Positions 52,409 through 60,819 are shown, counted from the stretch's first letter. The stretch is 64,000 bases of DNA from Acidimicrobiales bacterium (GCA_035316325.1 DATHJB010000172.1:44161-108160), one strand, 5' to 3'. A program made the numbers and translations. The notes: generated from the letters alone by a model not told the origin.

Positions 52409-52930
52409 TCAGTCCGGGAGCGCGAAGTTGATCCCCACCATGACGCACGGCTCGTCGTAGGGGTTGGCCCACGAGTGCCACGTCGCGCGCTGCACGACCG
52501 AGTCGCCGGCCTCCAAATGCACCCGTTCGGTGTCGAGCAGGAGATCGATGCGGCCCGATGCCACCACCAGCACGTCGATGGTAGGGGTGGCGTGCATGTG
52601 CTCGCCCCGGCTTGGATCAAAGTAGCGGGCTCGGTCAGCGGTGCCGTCGGGCGCCGGCCCGCCGCCGGCGTGCCCCTCGACGAGCCGCTCGGGAGGATGG
52701 ACGGTCCGGATCACGCGAGCCATCCCTGGGCCGGGGACGAGCGTCAATTCCTCAGCCGCGTCACCGCCGTCGCCGGCCACCTCCGGCGGGACAGCGAGCT
52801 CGAAGACTGCGGCCAGGGACAGGCCGCCGCGGCTGGCCAGCTCGTAGTACCCAGCGACAGGACCGTCGCTGACGACCACCGACTGACCGGCCGCGTCCTC
52901 CCCGGTGACCACCCGGCGCGGCGCGCTCAT
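52409..52930 (-). CDS. Cupin-domain protein
   Basis: A 173-residue protein with an N-terminal extension and a C-terminal cupin (GEHMHATPTIDVLVVASGRI, then AGDSVVQRATWHSWANP). Metal-type histidines are present. Its ATG overlaps the SDR stop (52927-52930). It is last in the Liv transporter unit. Cupin/SDR pairs of this sort occur in aromatic and terpenoid pathways; the exact role is unknown. Confidence 0.87.
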   Translation of the reverse strand: MSAPRRVVTGEDAAGQSVVVSDGPVAGYYELASRGGLSLAAVFELAVPPEVAGDGGDAAEELTLVPGPGMARVIRTVHPPERLVEGHAGGGPAPDGTADRARYFDPSRGEHMHATPTIDVLVVASGRIDLLLDTERVHLEAGDSVVQRATWHSWANPYDEPCVMVGINFALPD

Positions 52931-53835
52931 GGACGAACGGGCTTCATCTTCGAGGCGGCGTGCTCGCCCGGTGTTCCCCCGGCCACCCCGTGAAGCGTGT
53001 GCAGCCCGAGCCCCTCCGGATCGGGCAGGACGACGCGCCGGGCCCAGCCCTCGATTTCGGCGGGGGTCCATTCCTCCTGAAGTTCCGCGCCCACGAACCT
53101 CGGTCGCCGGAGCAGGCTGAGGCTCCCTCGGTCGAGCCGGAGGACCTGGCCGTGCACGCCCGAGCTGGCGTCGCTAAGGAGGAAGCTCACGAGCGGGGCC
53201 ACCCGCTCGGCCGGCCAGTCGCCTCCGACACCGGTCCCGAAGTGGTCCTGGAACACTTCGGTCATCGAGGTGCTCGCCATGGGCGACACCGCGTTCACGC
53301 GGATGCCGGATCCGGCCAGCTCAAAGGCCCATCCGTAGGTCAAGGAGAGGACCGCCCCCTTCGTCGCCCCGTACACCGACGAAGCGGCCTGCCCGAAGGC
53401 GGAGCCGGAGATCACGTTCACGACCGAGCCGGCACCCCGGGCGCGCATGATCCGCAACGCGTGCGCGCCGACGTTGATCGGGCCGAAGACGTTCACCTCG
53501 ACCATGGCCCGGCAAGCCGCGGGATCGAGCTCCCACGGGTCGCCGAGACCGAACAAGCCAGCGTTGTTTACGACCCCATCGAGCCGGCCGAGCCGAGAGA
53601 GGACATCGTCGAGATCCCGGCCCACGGCCGCGTGGTCGGTGACCGAGGCCGTCGACACCGATCCCTCGCCACCGAGACCCACGATCTCGGCGACCACGGC
53701 CTCTGCGGCGACGCCGTTGACGTCGTTGACCACGACGTGAGCGCCATCAGCGGCGGCTGCGAGCGCGTAGGCCCGACCCAGCCCCTGGCCCGCGCCGGTG
53801 ATCACGACGACCTTGTCAGCAAGCGTCACAGACAT
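52927..53835 (-). CDS. SDR-family oxidoreductase with C-terminal extension
   Basis: A 302-residue SDR: TGAGQGLG (13-20), NNAG (90-93), Ser143, Tyr155-x3-Lys159. About 50 extra residues after the usual end (LRRPRFVGAELQEEWTPAEI) resemble the tail of peroxisomal-multifunctional-type 3-hydroxyacyl-CoA dehydrogenases. The ATG at 53835 has GAGGAG upstream. It follows the livF-like gene by 13 bases, so it is transcribed with the importer. A 3-hydroxyacyl-CoA dehydrogenase role is likely. Confidence 0.92.
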   Translation of the reverse strand: MSVTLADKVVVITGAGQGLGRAYALAAAADGAHVVVNDVNGVAAEAVVAEIVGLGGEGSVSTASVTDHAAVGRDLDDVLSRLGRLDGVVNNAGLFGLGDPWELDPAACRAMVEVNVFGPINVGAHALRIMRARGAGSVVNVISGSAFGQAASSVYGATKGAVLSLTYGWAFELAGSGIRVNAVSPMASTSMTEVFQDHFGTGVGGDWPAERVAPLVSFLLSDASSGVHGQVLRLDRGSLSLLRRPRFVGAELQEEWTPAEIEGWARRVVLPDPEGLGLHTLHGVAGGTPGEHAASKMKPVRP

Positions 53836-53848
53836 CGTGCTCCTCGGC

Positions 53849-54583
53849 TCAGATGCCCAGATAGGCATCGCGGAACTCTGCGTTCTCAGTGAGCTCCTCG
53901 GGAGGGCCACTCACGACGATCCGGCCCAGTGAGAGGACATGGGCGACATCGGCCAACGGCAGTGACCGCGAGGCGCTCTGCTCGACAATCAGGACGGAGA
54001 GTCCTTGACTCCGCAGCTCGGAGATCTCTGCGAACACGCTGTCGACGACGAGCGGGGCGAGGCCCTGGGACGGCTCGTCCAGCATCACTAGAGACGGTCG
54101 GGCCACGAGCGCCATCGCGATGGCGAGCATTTGCGCCTCGCCCCCTGACAGCGATCCCGCCAGCTGGTGGCGACGTGCTCCCAGCTGGGGGAACCGCTCG
54201 AGCATCTCGTCACGACTCGCATGGAGACCGGCCTCGCGACGCCTCACCCAGCCGCCCAGGAGGATGTTCTCCTCGACGGTGCGCCGGGAGAAGACGCGTC
54301 GACCCTCGGGCACGTGAGCGATGCCGGACGCGGCCGCCGTCGACGATCCCCGCTCGAAAAGATCGGCGCGGTTGTAGGTGATGGTGCCCATGCGAGGCCG
54401 CACGATGCCCGAGATCGTCTTGAGCAAGGTCGTCTTGCCGGCACCGTTGGGACCGAGCACGGCGACCACCTGTCCCGGCGGAACAGTTAGGCAGACGTCC
54501 TCGAGCACGGGTACGGCACCGTACCCAGCGGTCACGCCCTCGATCCGGAGACCGTCGTCGATCGCTCGTTGCTCATCGCTCAT
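53849..54583 (-). CDS. livF: Branched-chain-type ABC transporter ATPase LivF
   Basis: A 244-residue ATPase with Walker A GPNGAGKT (44-51), the LivF-typical HVPEGRRVFSRRTVEENILLG, signature LSGGE (145-149) and Walker B SLVMLDEP. Its ATG overlaps the stop of the LivM-LivG fusion (54580-54583). It powers import with that fusion, the LivH permease and probably the distant binding protein at 36873-38135. Confidence 0.95.
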   Translation of the reverse strand: MSDEQRAIDDGLRIEGVTAGYGAVPVLEDVCLTVPPGQVVAVLGPNGAGKTTLLKTISGIVRPRMGTITYNRADLFERGSSTAAASGIAHVPEGRRVFSRRTVEENILLGGWVRRREAGLHASRDEMLERFPQLGARRHQLAGSLSGGEAQMLAIAMALVARPSLVMLDEPSQGLAPLVVDSVFAEISELRSQGLSVLIVEQSASRSLPLADVAHVLSLGRIVVSGPPEELTENAEFRDAYLGI

Positions 54584-56385
54584 CGCACGACCTCTCCGAG
54601 GTTGACCGACACCTCGGGATCGCCCCCGAGGTAGGCGTTGATGACCATGGGGTCGGTCCTGATCTTCTCTGGCGGGCCGTGGGCGATCACCCGTCCCGCA
54701 TCGAGCACGGTCACCACGTCGCAGAGTCGCAGTACCAGATCCACGTTGTGGTCAATCAGCACCACCGCCACCCCGCTGGCCGCGGCGGCCCGCACCGTGG
54801 TCATGAGACTGCCGATCTCCTCGGCGCTGAGCCCAACCGCCGGCTCGTCCATGAGGAGCGCCCGAGGCCGGGAGGCACAGGCCCTGGCGATCTCGAGTTG
54901 GCGCCGCTGGCCAGGCGAGATGTTGGCAGCCAGCGTGGTGGGGTCGACCGCTCCGAGGCCGACGGCACCCAGCCATTCGGTGGCATGGGTGCGCGCCTCC
55001 TCGGCCGCTCGACGTGCTCGACCGGTGCGCAGGAGGTAGTGCAGCGGCCGAACGGCCCGCTCGGCATCGACGCCGGCCAGCACGTTGTCGAAGATGCTGG
55101 CGTACTCCAGGAGAATGGGGTGCTGGAAGGTGCGGGACACCCCGGCGCGCGCCCTCCCGCTGGCCGTGGACGGCAGGTCGACCCCACCGAGGCGGAACAC
55201 GCCGCCTTCGGCGCGCAGGAACCCCCCGATGAGGTTGAGCAGGGTTGTCTTCCCGGACCCGTTGGGCCCGACGAGTCCGTGCACCTGCCCTGGCTCCACC
55301 GCCAGCGAGACATCGTCGAGGATCCGAAGACCTCCGATCGACTTGAAAGCACCCCTGATCTCCAGCGCAGCAGGAGCGTCGGGCGGCGCGAAGCGCACCT
55401 CCTCGAGTGCGACAGGCTGCGCGGTCGTCGCCAGGCGACGGCCACGTGAAAGGCGGTGCCATTGCTGCTTGATCGCACCGACCAGGCCTCGCGGGAAGAT
55501 CAGCACGACGGCCAGAAGCAGACCGCCGTAGACGAACTCGGACTGGTTGCCACCCGCGCTGAATGCCTCGTTGAGGATCACAGGGATGCCGGTGATGACC
55601 AGCGCACCCAGTACCGGCCCTCCCAGCGTGCCCTCGCCGCCCAACACCACCATCAGGAGGATCAGGATGCCCATGCCAAGGGAGAACGGCTCTGTGTTCG
55701 TGTAGCCGTTGAGCGCGGGGTACATGGCCCCGCCGAGACCGGCCAGGGCGGCCGCCAGGCTGAAGGCTCCCACCTTCATCACCGACACGCGCACGCCGAG
55801 GGACTCTGCCAGCACCGGCGAGAGTCGACCGATCTGCCAACCTCGCCCGACGGGCGAGAGCACGAGGTTGCGGATGGCGAGGTAGAGCACGGCGACCACG
55901 AATGCGTAGGCCCACCACATCTGGTCGAGCGATAGGTCCGCCTGGGCGGCGGCGATGCCATCGCCACCTCCGGTGACCGACCGATAGTGCAGGATCAGTG
56001 TCGTGGTTACGCTCAGGTAGAAGATCGTGACGATCGCCACCGCGAAGCCACCTAGACGGAGCGCCGGTGCCGAGGTGACGACGCCGAGCAGGGCGCACAC
56101 CACCATGGCCACGATCCAGCTCCACCAGTACGGCCAGCCGAGGTGGAACTCGGCCGCCGCGGCGATGTAAGCACCTATGAGCGCGAACGCGGCGTGCCCC
56201 AACGAGATGACGCCTGCGTAGCCCATCACCACGTTGAGGCCCAACGCGATGACCAAGTAGGTCAGCGCCGTGATGGCGGTGTAGAGGCGGAAGTCGTTGG
56301 GGAGTAGCGCCGGCATCGCTGCGATGAGGGCGACCACCCCGAGGGGAGCGGCCAGACGCTGGGAGAGCCTGGAGGGTGTTGTCAT
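54580..56385 (-). CDS. LivM-LivG fusion: Liv-type permease joined to ATPase
   Basis: A 601-residue fusion. Residues 1 to about 305 form a LivM permease (LNVVMGYAGVISLGHAAF and the EAA-like LAESLGVRVSVMKVGAFSLA). After a linker of about 35 residues, 340-601 form a LivG ATPase with Walker A GPNGSGKT (373-380), signature ISPGQ (489-493, altered from LSGGQ) and Walker B ALLMDEP (509-515). Such fusions occur in actinobacteria and proteobacteria, usually for aromatic or organic acid uptake. ATGA overlaps on both sides. Confidence 0.94.
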   Translation of the reverse strand: MTTPSRLSQRLAAPLGVVALIAAMPALLPNDFRLYTAITALTYLVIALGLNVVMGYAGVISLGHAAFALIGAYIAAAAEFHLGWPYWWSWIVAMVVCALLGVVTSAPALRLGGFAVAIVTIFYLSVTTTLILHYRSVTGGGDGIAAAQADLSLDQMWWAYAFVVAVLYLAIRNLVLSPVGRGWQIGRLSPVLAESLGVRVSVMKVGAFSLAAALAGLGGAMYPALNGYTNTEPFSLGMGILILLMVVLGGEGTLGGPVLGALVITGIPVILNEAFSAGGNQSEFVYGGLLLAVVLIFPRGLVGAIKQQWHRLSRGRRLATTAQPVALEEVRFAPPDAPAALEIRGAFKSIGGLRILDDVSLAVEPGQVHGLVGPNGSGKTTLLNLIGGFLRAEGGVFRLGGVDLPSTASGRARAGVSRTFQHPILLEYASIFDNVLAGVDAERAVRPLHYLLRTGRARRAAEEARTHATEWLGAVGLGAVDPTTLAANISPGQRRQLEIARACASRPRALLMDEPAVGLSAEEIGSLMTTVRAAAASGVAVVLIDHNVDLVLRLCDVVTVLDAGRVIAHGPPEKIRTDPMVINAYLGGDPEVSVNLGEVVR

Positions 56386-57275
56386 ACCGCACGCACGTCC
56401 CTGCTGAAGAACCCTTCCGGCTTGATCGACAGCATCACCAGGAGGACGGCCAGGATGATGAGGTCCTGCCACTGGGTCCCGAGGTAGCGCAGCGCGAACT
56501 GCTCGGTCAGGCCCAGCGCTAGTCCGCCGACGACCGCTCCGCCGAGGGAGCCCATGCCGCCGATGGCGGAGGCCACGAACCCCTTGATGGTGAGCCCGAG
56601 GCCGATGGTCACGGATGCCTGCGTGACGGGGCCCATCGCGAAGCCAGTCAGCGCGGCGACCGCCGCACCAATGGCGAAGGCGAGCATCGTGAGACGGTTG
56701 ACGGGGATGCCCCGGATCGCGGCGGCTTCACGATCGTCCGCTACCGCGCCGAGCGCTCGTCCCACGTGGGTGCGTTTGGTGAGCCAGAGCAGGCCCCCGG
56801 CCACCACCACCAGCAGCCCGACGAGGAGCATCCGGTTCGGATTTAGCAGGAACTCGCCCACGATCCACGGACGGTCGCGGGGGAGGAAGCTAGGAAAGAG
56901 GCGGGTATCGGTCGAGCCCGGCTCCCGGGTGATGGCGATCGTGAAGCCAGCAGTGAGCATGATGGCCACCCCCAAGGTCGCGATCATCCAGCCCGCCGCG
57001 TCCTTCACCGCCGCGAACGGGCGGATGGCCACCCGTTCGGTCGCCGCGCCGGCCGCCGATGCCACGAACACCGTGAGCAGCAGCGCGAGCCCCACCGGCA
57101 CGTCCATCGACTGCCACAGGACGACGCCAAGGACCGCTCCCACCATGACGAACTCACCGTGGGCGAAGTTGAACGCGTTCGAGGTGGCGTAGGTGATGCC
57201 GAGGCCGAGGGCCACGAGGGCGTAGATGGCACCGGTCTCGATCCCAGCTTGCACCGCGGTCAGGAAGTCGACCAT
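56382..57275 (-). CDS. livH: Branched-chain-type ABC transporter permease LivH
   Basis: A 297-residue membrane protein with the LivH signature ATSNAFNFAHGEFVMVGAV and the coupling loop ADDREAAAIRGIPVNRLTML. The ATG at 57275 is preferred to open frame upstream. It is the first gene of the unit livH - livMG - livF - SDR - cupin. The 170-base gap to the divergent hydratase holds a palindrome GGAGCACTGCTCC (57323-57335) and only a weak GntR-type site (57380-57394). Confidence 0.94.
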   Translation of the reverse strand: MVDFLTAVQAGIETGAIYALVALGLGITYATSNAFNFAHGEFVMVGAVLGVVLWQSMDVPVGLALLLTVFVASAAGAATERVAIRPFAAVKDAAGWMIATLGVAIMLTAGFTIAITREPGSTDTRLFPSFLPRDRPWIVGEFLLNPNRMLLVGLLVVVAGGLLWLTKRTHVGRALGAVADDREAAAIRGIPVNRLTMLAFAIGAAVAALTGFAMGPVTQASVTIGLGLTIKGFVASAIGGMGSLGGAVVGGLALGLTEQFALRYLGTQWQDLIILAVLLVMLSIKPEGFFSRDVRAV

Positions 57276-57322
57276 CAGGTCACCGTCCGCGTACCGGCGA
57301 GCGCTGGGTTCAGCGCAGCGCC

Positions 57323-57335
57323 GGAGCACTGCTCC
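57323..57335. promoter_or_regulatory. Perfect 13-base palindrome upstream of livH
   Basis: GGAGCACTGCTCC, symmetric around one base, 48 bases upstream of livH and between divergent genes. It is a possible operator; no second copy was seen. Confidence 0.3.
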
Positions 57336-57444
57336 GATCGGACGTGCATACCTGGGCCCCCGTTGTCGTCGTGGATCGCTATCCGTGTAACATTAGCTGA
57401 AAGTCGAACCAGGGTTGCAAGGGACCGAGAAAGGCGCGCACGCC

Positions 57445-58233
57445 ATGGGAACCGACGGATCAGAGGTGCTGCTCGAGCACGGTGACGACGGGATCACGGT
57501 CATTACGCTCAATCGCCCCGACCGCCTGAACGCCAGCAACGCGGCCATGACGCAGTCGCTCATCGAGCGACTCGCCGAGGCGGACTGCGAGGAGCACACC
57601 AACGTGATCGTGCTCACCGGCGCGGGCCGGGCGTTCTGTGCCGGTGGCGACACCTCGAACATGGGCGGCGGCGGGGGCAGCGGCTGGGAGCGCGTCCACC
57701 ACCGCGATTGGCATCTCGCCCATGCCATGTTGAGCACCGAGAAGCCGCTTATCGCAATGGTAAACGGTGCGGCCATCGGTCTCGGGGCGACCATGGCCCT
57801 GTTCTGTGACCTGGTGTACATCGCCGAGGAGGCGAAGTTCGGCGACACCCACGTCACCCTCGGCCTCGTCGCCGGAGACGGCGCCGTCGTGGCGCTGCCC
57901 CTCCTGGCCGGTCCACAGCGGGCCAAAGAGATGCTGATGACCGGTCGGATCATGACTGGGGCCGAGGCCGAGCGCTACGGCGTCGTCACCCGAGCCGTGC
58001 CTCTCAACGAGCTCCGCGAGACAACCTGGGATACGGCTCGCGCCATCGCTGCCCAACCGCCCTACGCCGCGAGAGCCACCAAGATGGTCGTGAACCGCTA
58101 TATCCGGTGGATGTGGCACGAGCTCATGGAGTTCTCCCTCGCCGCGGAGCAGATCTCGGTCGGCCTACCCGACCACAAGCAAGCAATCGAGAGGTACAAG
58201 GTCTCGCGAAACCCGGTGAAGCTCGAACAATGA
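57445..58233 (+). CDS. Enoyl-CoA hydratase/isomerase family protein
   Basis: A 262-residue crotonase with AFCAGGDTSNMG and GAAIGLGATMALFCDL oxyanion segments, HVTLGLVAGDGAVVALPLL at the active site, and KMVVNRYIRWM near the C-terminus. It shares these segments with the hydratase at 38223-38981. The ATG at 57445 is preferred over a TTG at 57415. A GGGGGS glycine run near residue 75 is unusual. It stands alone, divergent from the importer. Confidence 0.91.
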   Translation: MGTDGSEVLLEHGDDGITVITLNRPDRLNASNAAMTQSLIERLAEADCEEHTNVIVLTGAGRAFCAGGDTSNMGGGGGSGWERVHHRDWHLAHAMLSTEKPLIAMVNGAAIGLGATMALFCDLVYIAEEAKFGDTHVTLGLVAGDGAVVALPLLAGPQRAKEMLMTGRIMTGAEAERYGVVTRAVPLNELRETTWDTARAIAAQPPYAARATKMVVNRYIRWMWHELMEFSLAAEQISVGLPDHKQAIERYKVSRNPVKLEQ

Positions 58234-58239
58234 CACCGC

Positions 58240-58534
58240 GCATGCCGCCTCCAACCCGGACGCGTAGGTGATCAGCTTCCCCAGATAGTCATGGTCCGTC
58301 GCCCGCAGGAGGTTCTCCCACGACCACCCGCCGCGCCGAGTTCAGATCGACCAGCACGATGTCGGCCGAGAACGGACCGACGGGGATCTCGGGGCCGACG
58401 AGCTCGAGCTGCATGCCGAGGGCCTCGGACAGGTGGCTGGGGTTCGCTGCCAGCCACGGCGTGAACAAGCTCGCCTCGTCGCTCCACACCTCACGCAGCG
58501 ACACCTCGACCAGCGACTCGACCTGCACAGTCAT
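58240..58534 (-). pseudogene. N-terminal remnant of a DUF4268/nuclease-like hypothetical protein
   Basis: ATG 58534 opens SLVEVSLREVWSDEASLFTP then ALGMQLELVGPEIPVG, typical of the N-terminus of large proteins often found with defence genes. An extra G near 58322-58325 shifts the frame. In the corrected frame it continues VVENLLRATDHDYLGKLITY and ASGLEAA, and is then cut off at the hydratase gene end. Both a frameshift and a 3' deletion are present. Confidence 0.65.
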
Positions 58535-58580
58535 CTTCGACCCCCGCCCGAGCGCTCCAGACCGACCAGCCGACGATATT

Positions 58581-58702
58581 CGGGAACCCTCACCCGATCT
58601 CCGGGAACCACATCACCTCGCTCGGGAGACGAGCCCAGAATCCCGGGACCCAGCGTCCGATCCCGGGATCACACTGCGGCCGGCATCCAGCCCCGGGAAC
58701 AC
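58581..58702 (+). repeat. Degenerate 21-base tandem repeat array
   Basis: The word CGGGA recurs at 58581, 58602, 58623, 58644, 58664 and 58694, i.e. spacings of 21, 21, 21, 20 and 30 bases. On the plus strand the units read as heptapeptides beginning Arg-Glu/Asp-Pro/Thr (REPSPDL, REPHHLA, RETSPES, RDPASDP), which suggests a coding repeat from a vanished gene or phased protein-binding sites. Confidence 0.65.
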
Positions 58703-59005
58703 CACGATCCACCCCGAAGACGAGACGGAGCTACCGCCACAGCAGGGTTCGACCGACCTCGGCGTGCATCCGCGAGGCCACACCGACCGGGGCGCGGGAC
58801 TGAGCTGACAGGCGGGTGGACCACGGACGCGAGGTAGAGATCGAGCTCTACCCTCACTCTGTCCGCTCGGGCAGGACGACCACCAAGCCTTCGGCGACCG
58901 GGCGTCCAGGCCCATCAGCCATCCGGCCGGTCTGCTGGATGCGCACCTGTCCGTCCACAGCAAGCAACCGAGGGTGACGCAACCTCTGCCGAGTGCGTGC
59001 CGACG

Positions 59006-59056
59006 AGGTACACCGCCACGCGTCCCAGGTACACCAGGAGGTACACCAACAGGTAC
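59006..59056. repeat. Short direct repeats next to the tRNA fragment
   Basis: AGGTACACC occurs at 59006, 59027 and 59039, and AGGTAC again at 59051 (spacings 21, 12, 12). They lie about 45 bases from the 3' end of the tRNA remnant and could be recombinase arm sites. Confidence 0.5.
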
Positions 59057-59100
59057 GGGTCTCGGGACTCCGTAGGCTCGCTACCAGGGACGACGGCGGG

Positions 59101-59142
59101 CGCCCCAGGCAGGACTCGCACCTGCGACACACGGTTTAGGAA
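59101..59142 (-). tRNA. 3' half of a tRNA-Arg(CCT): remnant or attachment-site copy
   Basis: On the minus strand: loop TTCCTAA (anticodon CCT), the 3' anticodon strand ACCGT, variable GTGTC, T-arm GCAGG-TGCGAGT-CCTGC with a perfect 5-base stem, then CTGGGGC-G. Homology stops exactly at the anticodon loop: the next five bases (CCGCG) cannot pair with ACCGT, and no D-arm or 5' acceptor strand exists. The T-loop has G where tRNAs have T (TTCGAGT expected), and CCA is not encoded. It is not a functional tRNA; it looks like the half copied into attachment sites by integrases. Confidence 0.7.
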
Positions 59143-59646
59143 CGCGGTTCGGGCCGTCCAACTCGTACCGCAGAGTGCCGCTGACCTGCACCTCGTCCCC
59201 AACCAAATCCACGCCGTGAAGTCCAGTCAGCAGGTGTACCGACACGTATTGCGCCAGGCCCGCGCGCCAGAGCAGGTCACCGCGGCGTGGGAGACGGCGT
59301 CGCCCATGTTGCGTCCAACCTCGATCGGTAGCTCATCAAGAACGGGCGCCAAAGCCAACCTCGCAGAGGTTGCCACGCCATCGTCCCACTCAAGGACCCT
59401 CGACAAAGGGTCCATCAATGAGTTCCCGCTCCGCCGAGCCATCCGTGCCCGATGGCGTCGCCGAGCGCACGCCCGCCGAGCACGGAAGGCTGGTAGCCGT
59501 TGACAGACGGCACTCCGCCGCCCATGTTTGCGGACCCAGCACGGCCACCCACTCCAAGTGCGCAAGGACACCGCCCCGCTCGCGGGGCAGCCCCGGTCGA
59601 CCGACGGAGATGCGCCGGTACATGTCGCCGTACCGTCGGTCCGACC

Positions 59647-60741
59647 TCAGCCAGCGGGCTGGGGGTCGGCGATCGCAGCGAGCACGGCGTCGGTGGTGCC
59701 GACGGTGCCCAGCGCCGAGCGGCTCGACGGGTCGGACACCGTGCCGGTCCGGAACACCTGGCGGATGGCCTCGTCGATGCGAGTGGCAGCGGACCTCTCG
59801 CCCAGGTTGTCGAGCAGCATCGCCAACGCCCGGAAGGTGGCGATGGGCGAGACCATGTTCTTGCCCGTGTACTTGGGTGCCGAGCCGTGGGCGGGCTCGT
59901 ACAGCCCGAACCGGGTCTCTGGGTTCCAGCGCACCGAACCGATCAGGCCGATGCCCCCGATGAGGGCGCCCAGCAGGTCGGTGAAGATGCCGCCGATGAT
60001 GAGGGTTGTCGCGAGCACGTCGAAGCGCTCGGGCTCGCGCACCAGCTGCATGGCGGCGTGGTCGGGGTAGAGGAACTCGGTGGCCACGTCCGGGTACTCG
60101 CCCTGGAGGCCCTCGAGCGCCGCCTCCCACACCTTGTGCGAGGTGTTGGCGTTGGCCTGAGCCACCACGGCCAGCCGGCGGCGGCGGGTGCCGGCCAGCT
60201 CGAAGCCGTGGCGGAGCACCCGGTCGACGCCGAAGCGGGTGTGGACGTCGAGGCTGACCGCGGCCTCGTAGGGCGAGCCCTTCTGCAGGCTGCCGCCGCG
60301 GATGGCGATCTCGCCCTCGTTGGTCGGCCGCACGATGGTGATGTCGAGGTCGCCGACGCTGACGCCCTTGAGCGGCGTGAGGTGGTCGGCGAACAGCTCG
60401 GCCGGGCGCACGCCGATGCTCAGGTCCAGCTCGTGGACCAGCACGTGATTGGTGCGCGATTCGACGAAGCCACTGGGCAGGGTGGCGTGACCCACCGCGC
60501 CGAGCAGCAGCGACTCACAGCCCCGCAGCGACTCGATGGTCTGGGGCGTCATGATCTCGCCGGTCTCGAGGTAGTGGTCCCCGGAGTCGGGAAGGTGGAG
60601 CAGGTCGAGGGAGAAGCCCTCGACCCGGGCGACGACGTCGAGCACCCGGAGAGCCTCTCGGACGACCTCGGGTCCGATGCCGTCTCCGGGCATGACGGCG
60701 ATGCGGTGCTCGCGGGTCGCAGCGATGAGACTCCCCCTCAT
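59647..60741 (-). CDS. Isocitrate/isopropylmalate-dehydrogenase-family protein with altered active site
   Basis: A 364-residue beta-decarboxylating-dehydrogenase fold with intact GDGIGPEV, the NAD segment YEPAHGSAPKYTGKN and SPIATFRALAML. Key catalytic positions differ from 3-isopropylmalate dehydrogenase. The KAN lysine is Gln (VVAQANANTSH), the metal aspartate of FGDILSD is Gly (IIGGIFTD), and the active-site Tyr of GiYF is absent (GEIAIRGG). One substrate arginine (GVRP) and the second Asp remain. It may act on a very different hydroxyacid or not be a dehydrogenase. Site g lies 18 bases upstream. Confidence 0.85.
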   Translation of the reverse strand: MRGSLIAATREHRIAVMPGDGIGPEVVREALRVLDVVARVEGFSLDLLHLPDSGDHYLETGEIMTPQTIESLRGCESLLLGAVGHATLPSGFVESRTNHVLVHELDLSIGVRPAELFADHLTPLKGVSVGDLDITIVRPTNEGEIAIRGGSLQKGSPYEAAVSLDVHTRFGVDRVLRHGFELAGTRRRRLAVVAQANANTSHKVWEAALEGLQGEYPDVATEFLYPDHAAMQLVREPERFDVLATTLIIGGIFTDLLGALIGGIGLIGSVRWNPETRFGLYEPAHGSAPKYTGKNMVSPIATFRALAMLLDNLGERSAATRIDEAIRQVFRTGTVSDPSSRSALGTVGTTDAVLAAIADPQPAG

Positions 60742-60758
60742 ACTCGCGTATTTATGGG

Positions 60759-60774
60759 TATAATTGTAATACTC
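60759..60774. promoter_or_regulatory. Predicted GntR/FadR operator, site g
   Basis: TATAATTGTAATACTC, with GTAT-N7-ATAC symmetry (60758-60772), upstream of the isopropylmalate-dehydrogenase-like gene and similar to site a. Confidence 0.45.
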
Positions 60775-60819
60775 CAGAGATTCTCGTCAAGGTGACGCGG
60801 CTGGCTCGAGGGGGAGACC

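Larger units (their letters stand above)
58703..59646. other. Decayed region without genes
   Basis: About 940 bases with no supported gene. It contains short direct repeats (59006-59056) and the tRNA-Arg fragment (59101-59142); the rest shows nothing recognisable. Confidence 0.5.

Noticed and set aside
58581..58702. CRISPR array
   Set aside because: Repeat core is about five bases and unit length 21; no long identical repeats, spacers or cas genes.
58359..58808. 149-codon plus-strand frame that spans the 21-base repeats
   Set aside because: It begins antisense to the DUF4268-like remnant and lacks a ribosome binding site; kept only as the repeat observation.
59101..59180. Complete tRNA-Arg gene
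   Set aside because: The 5' half is absent and the anticodon stem cannot pair.
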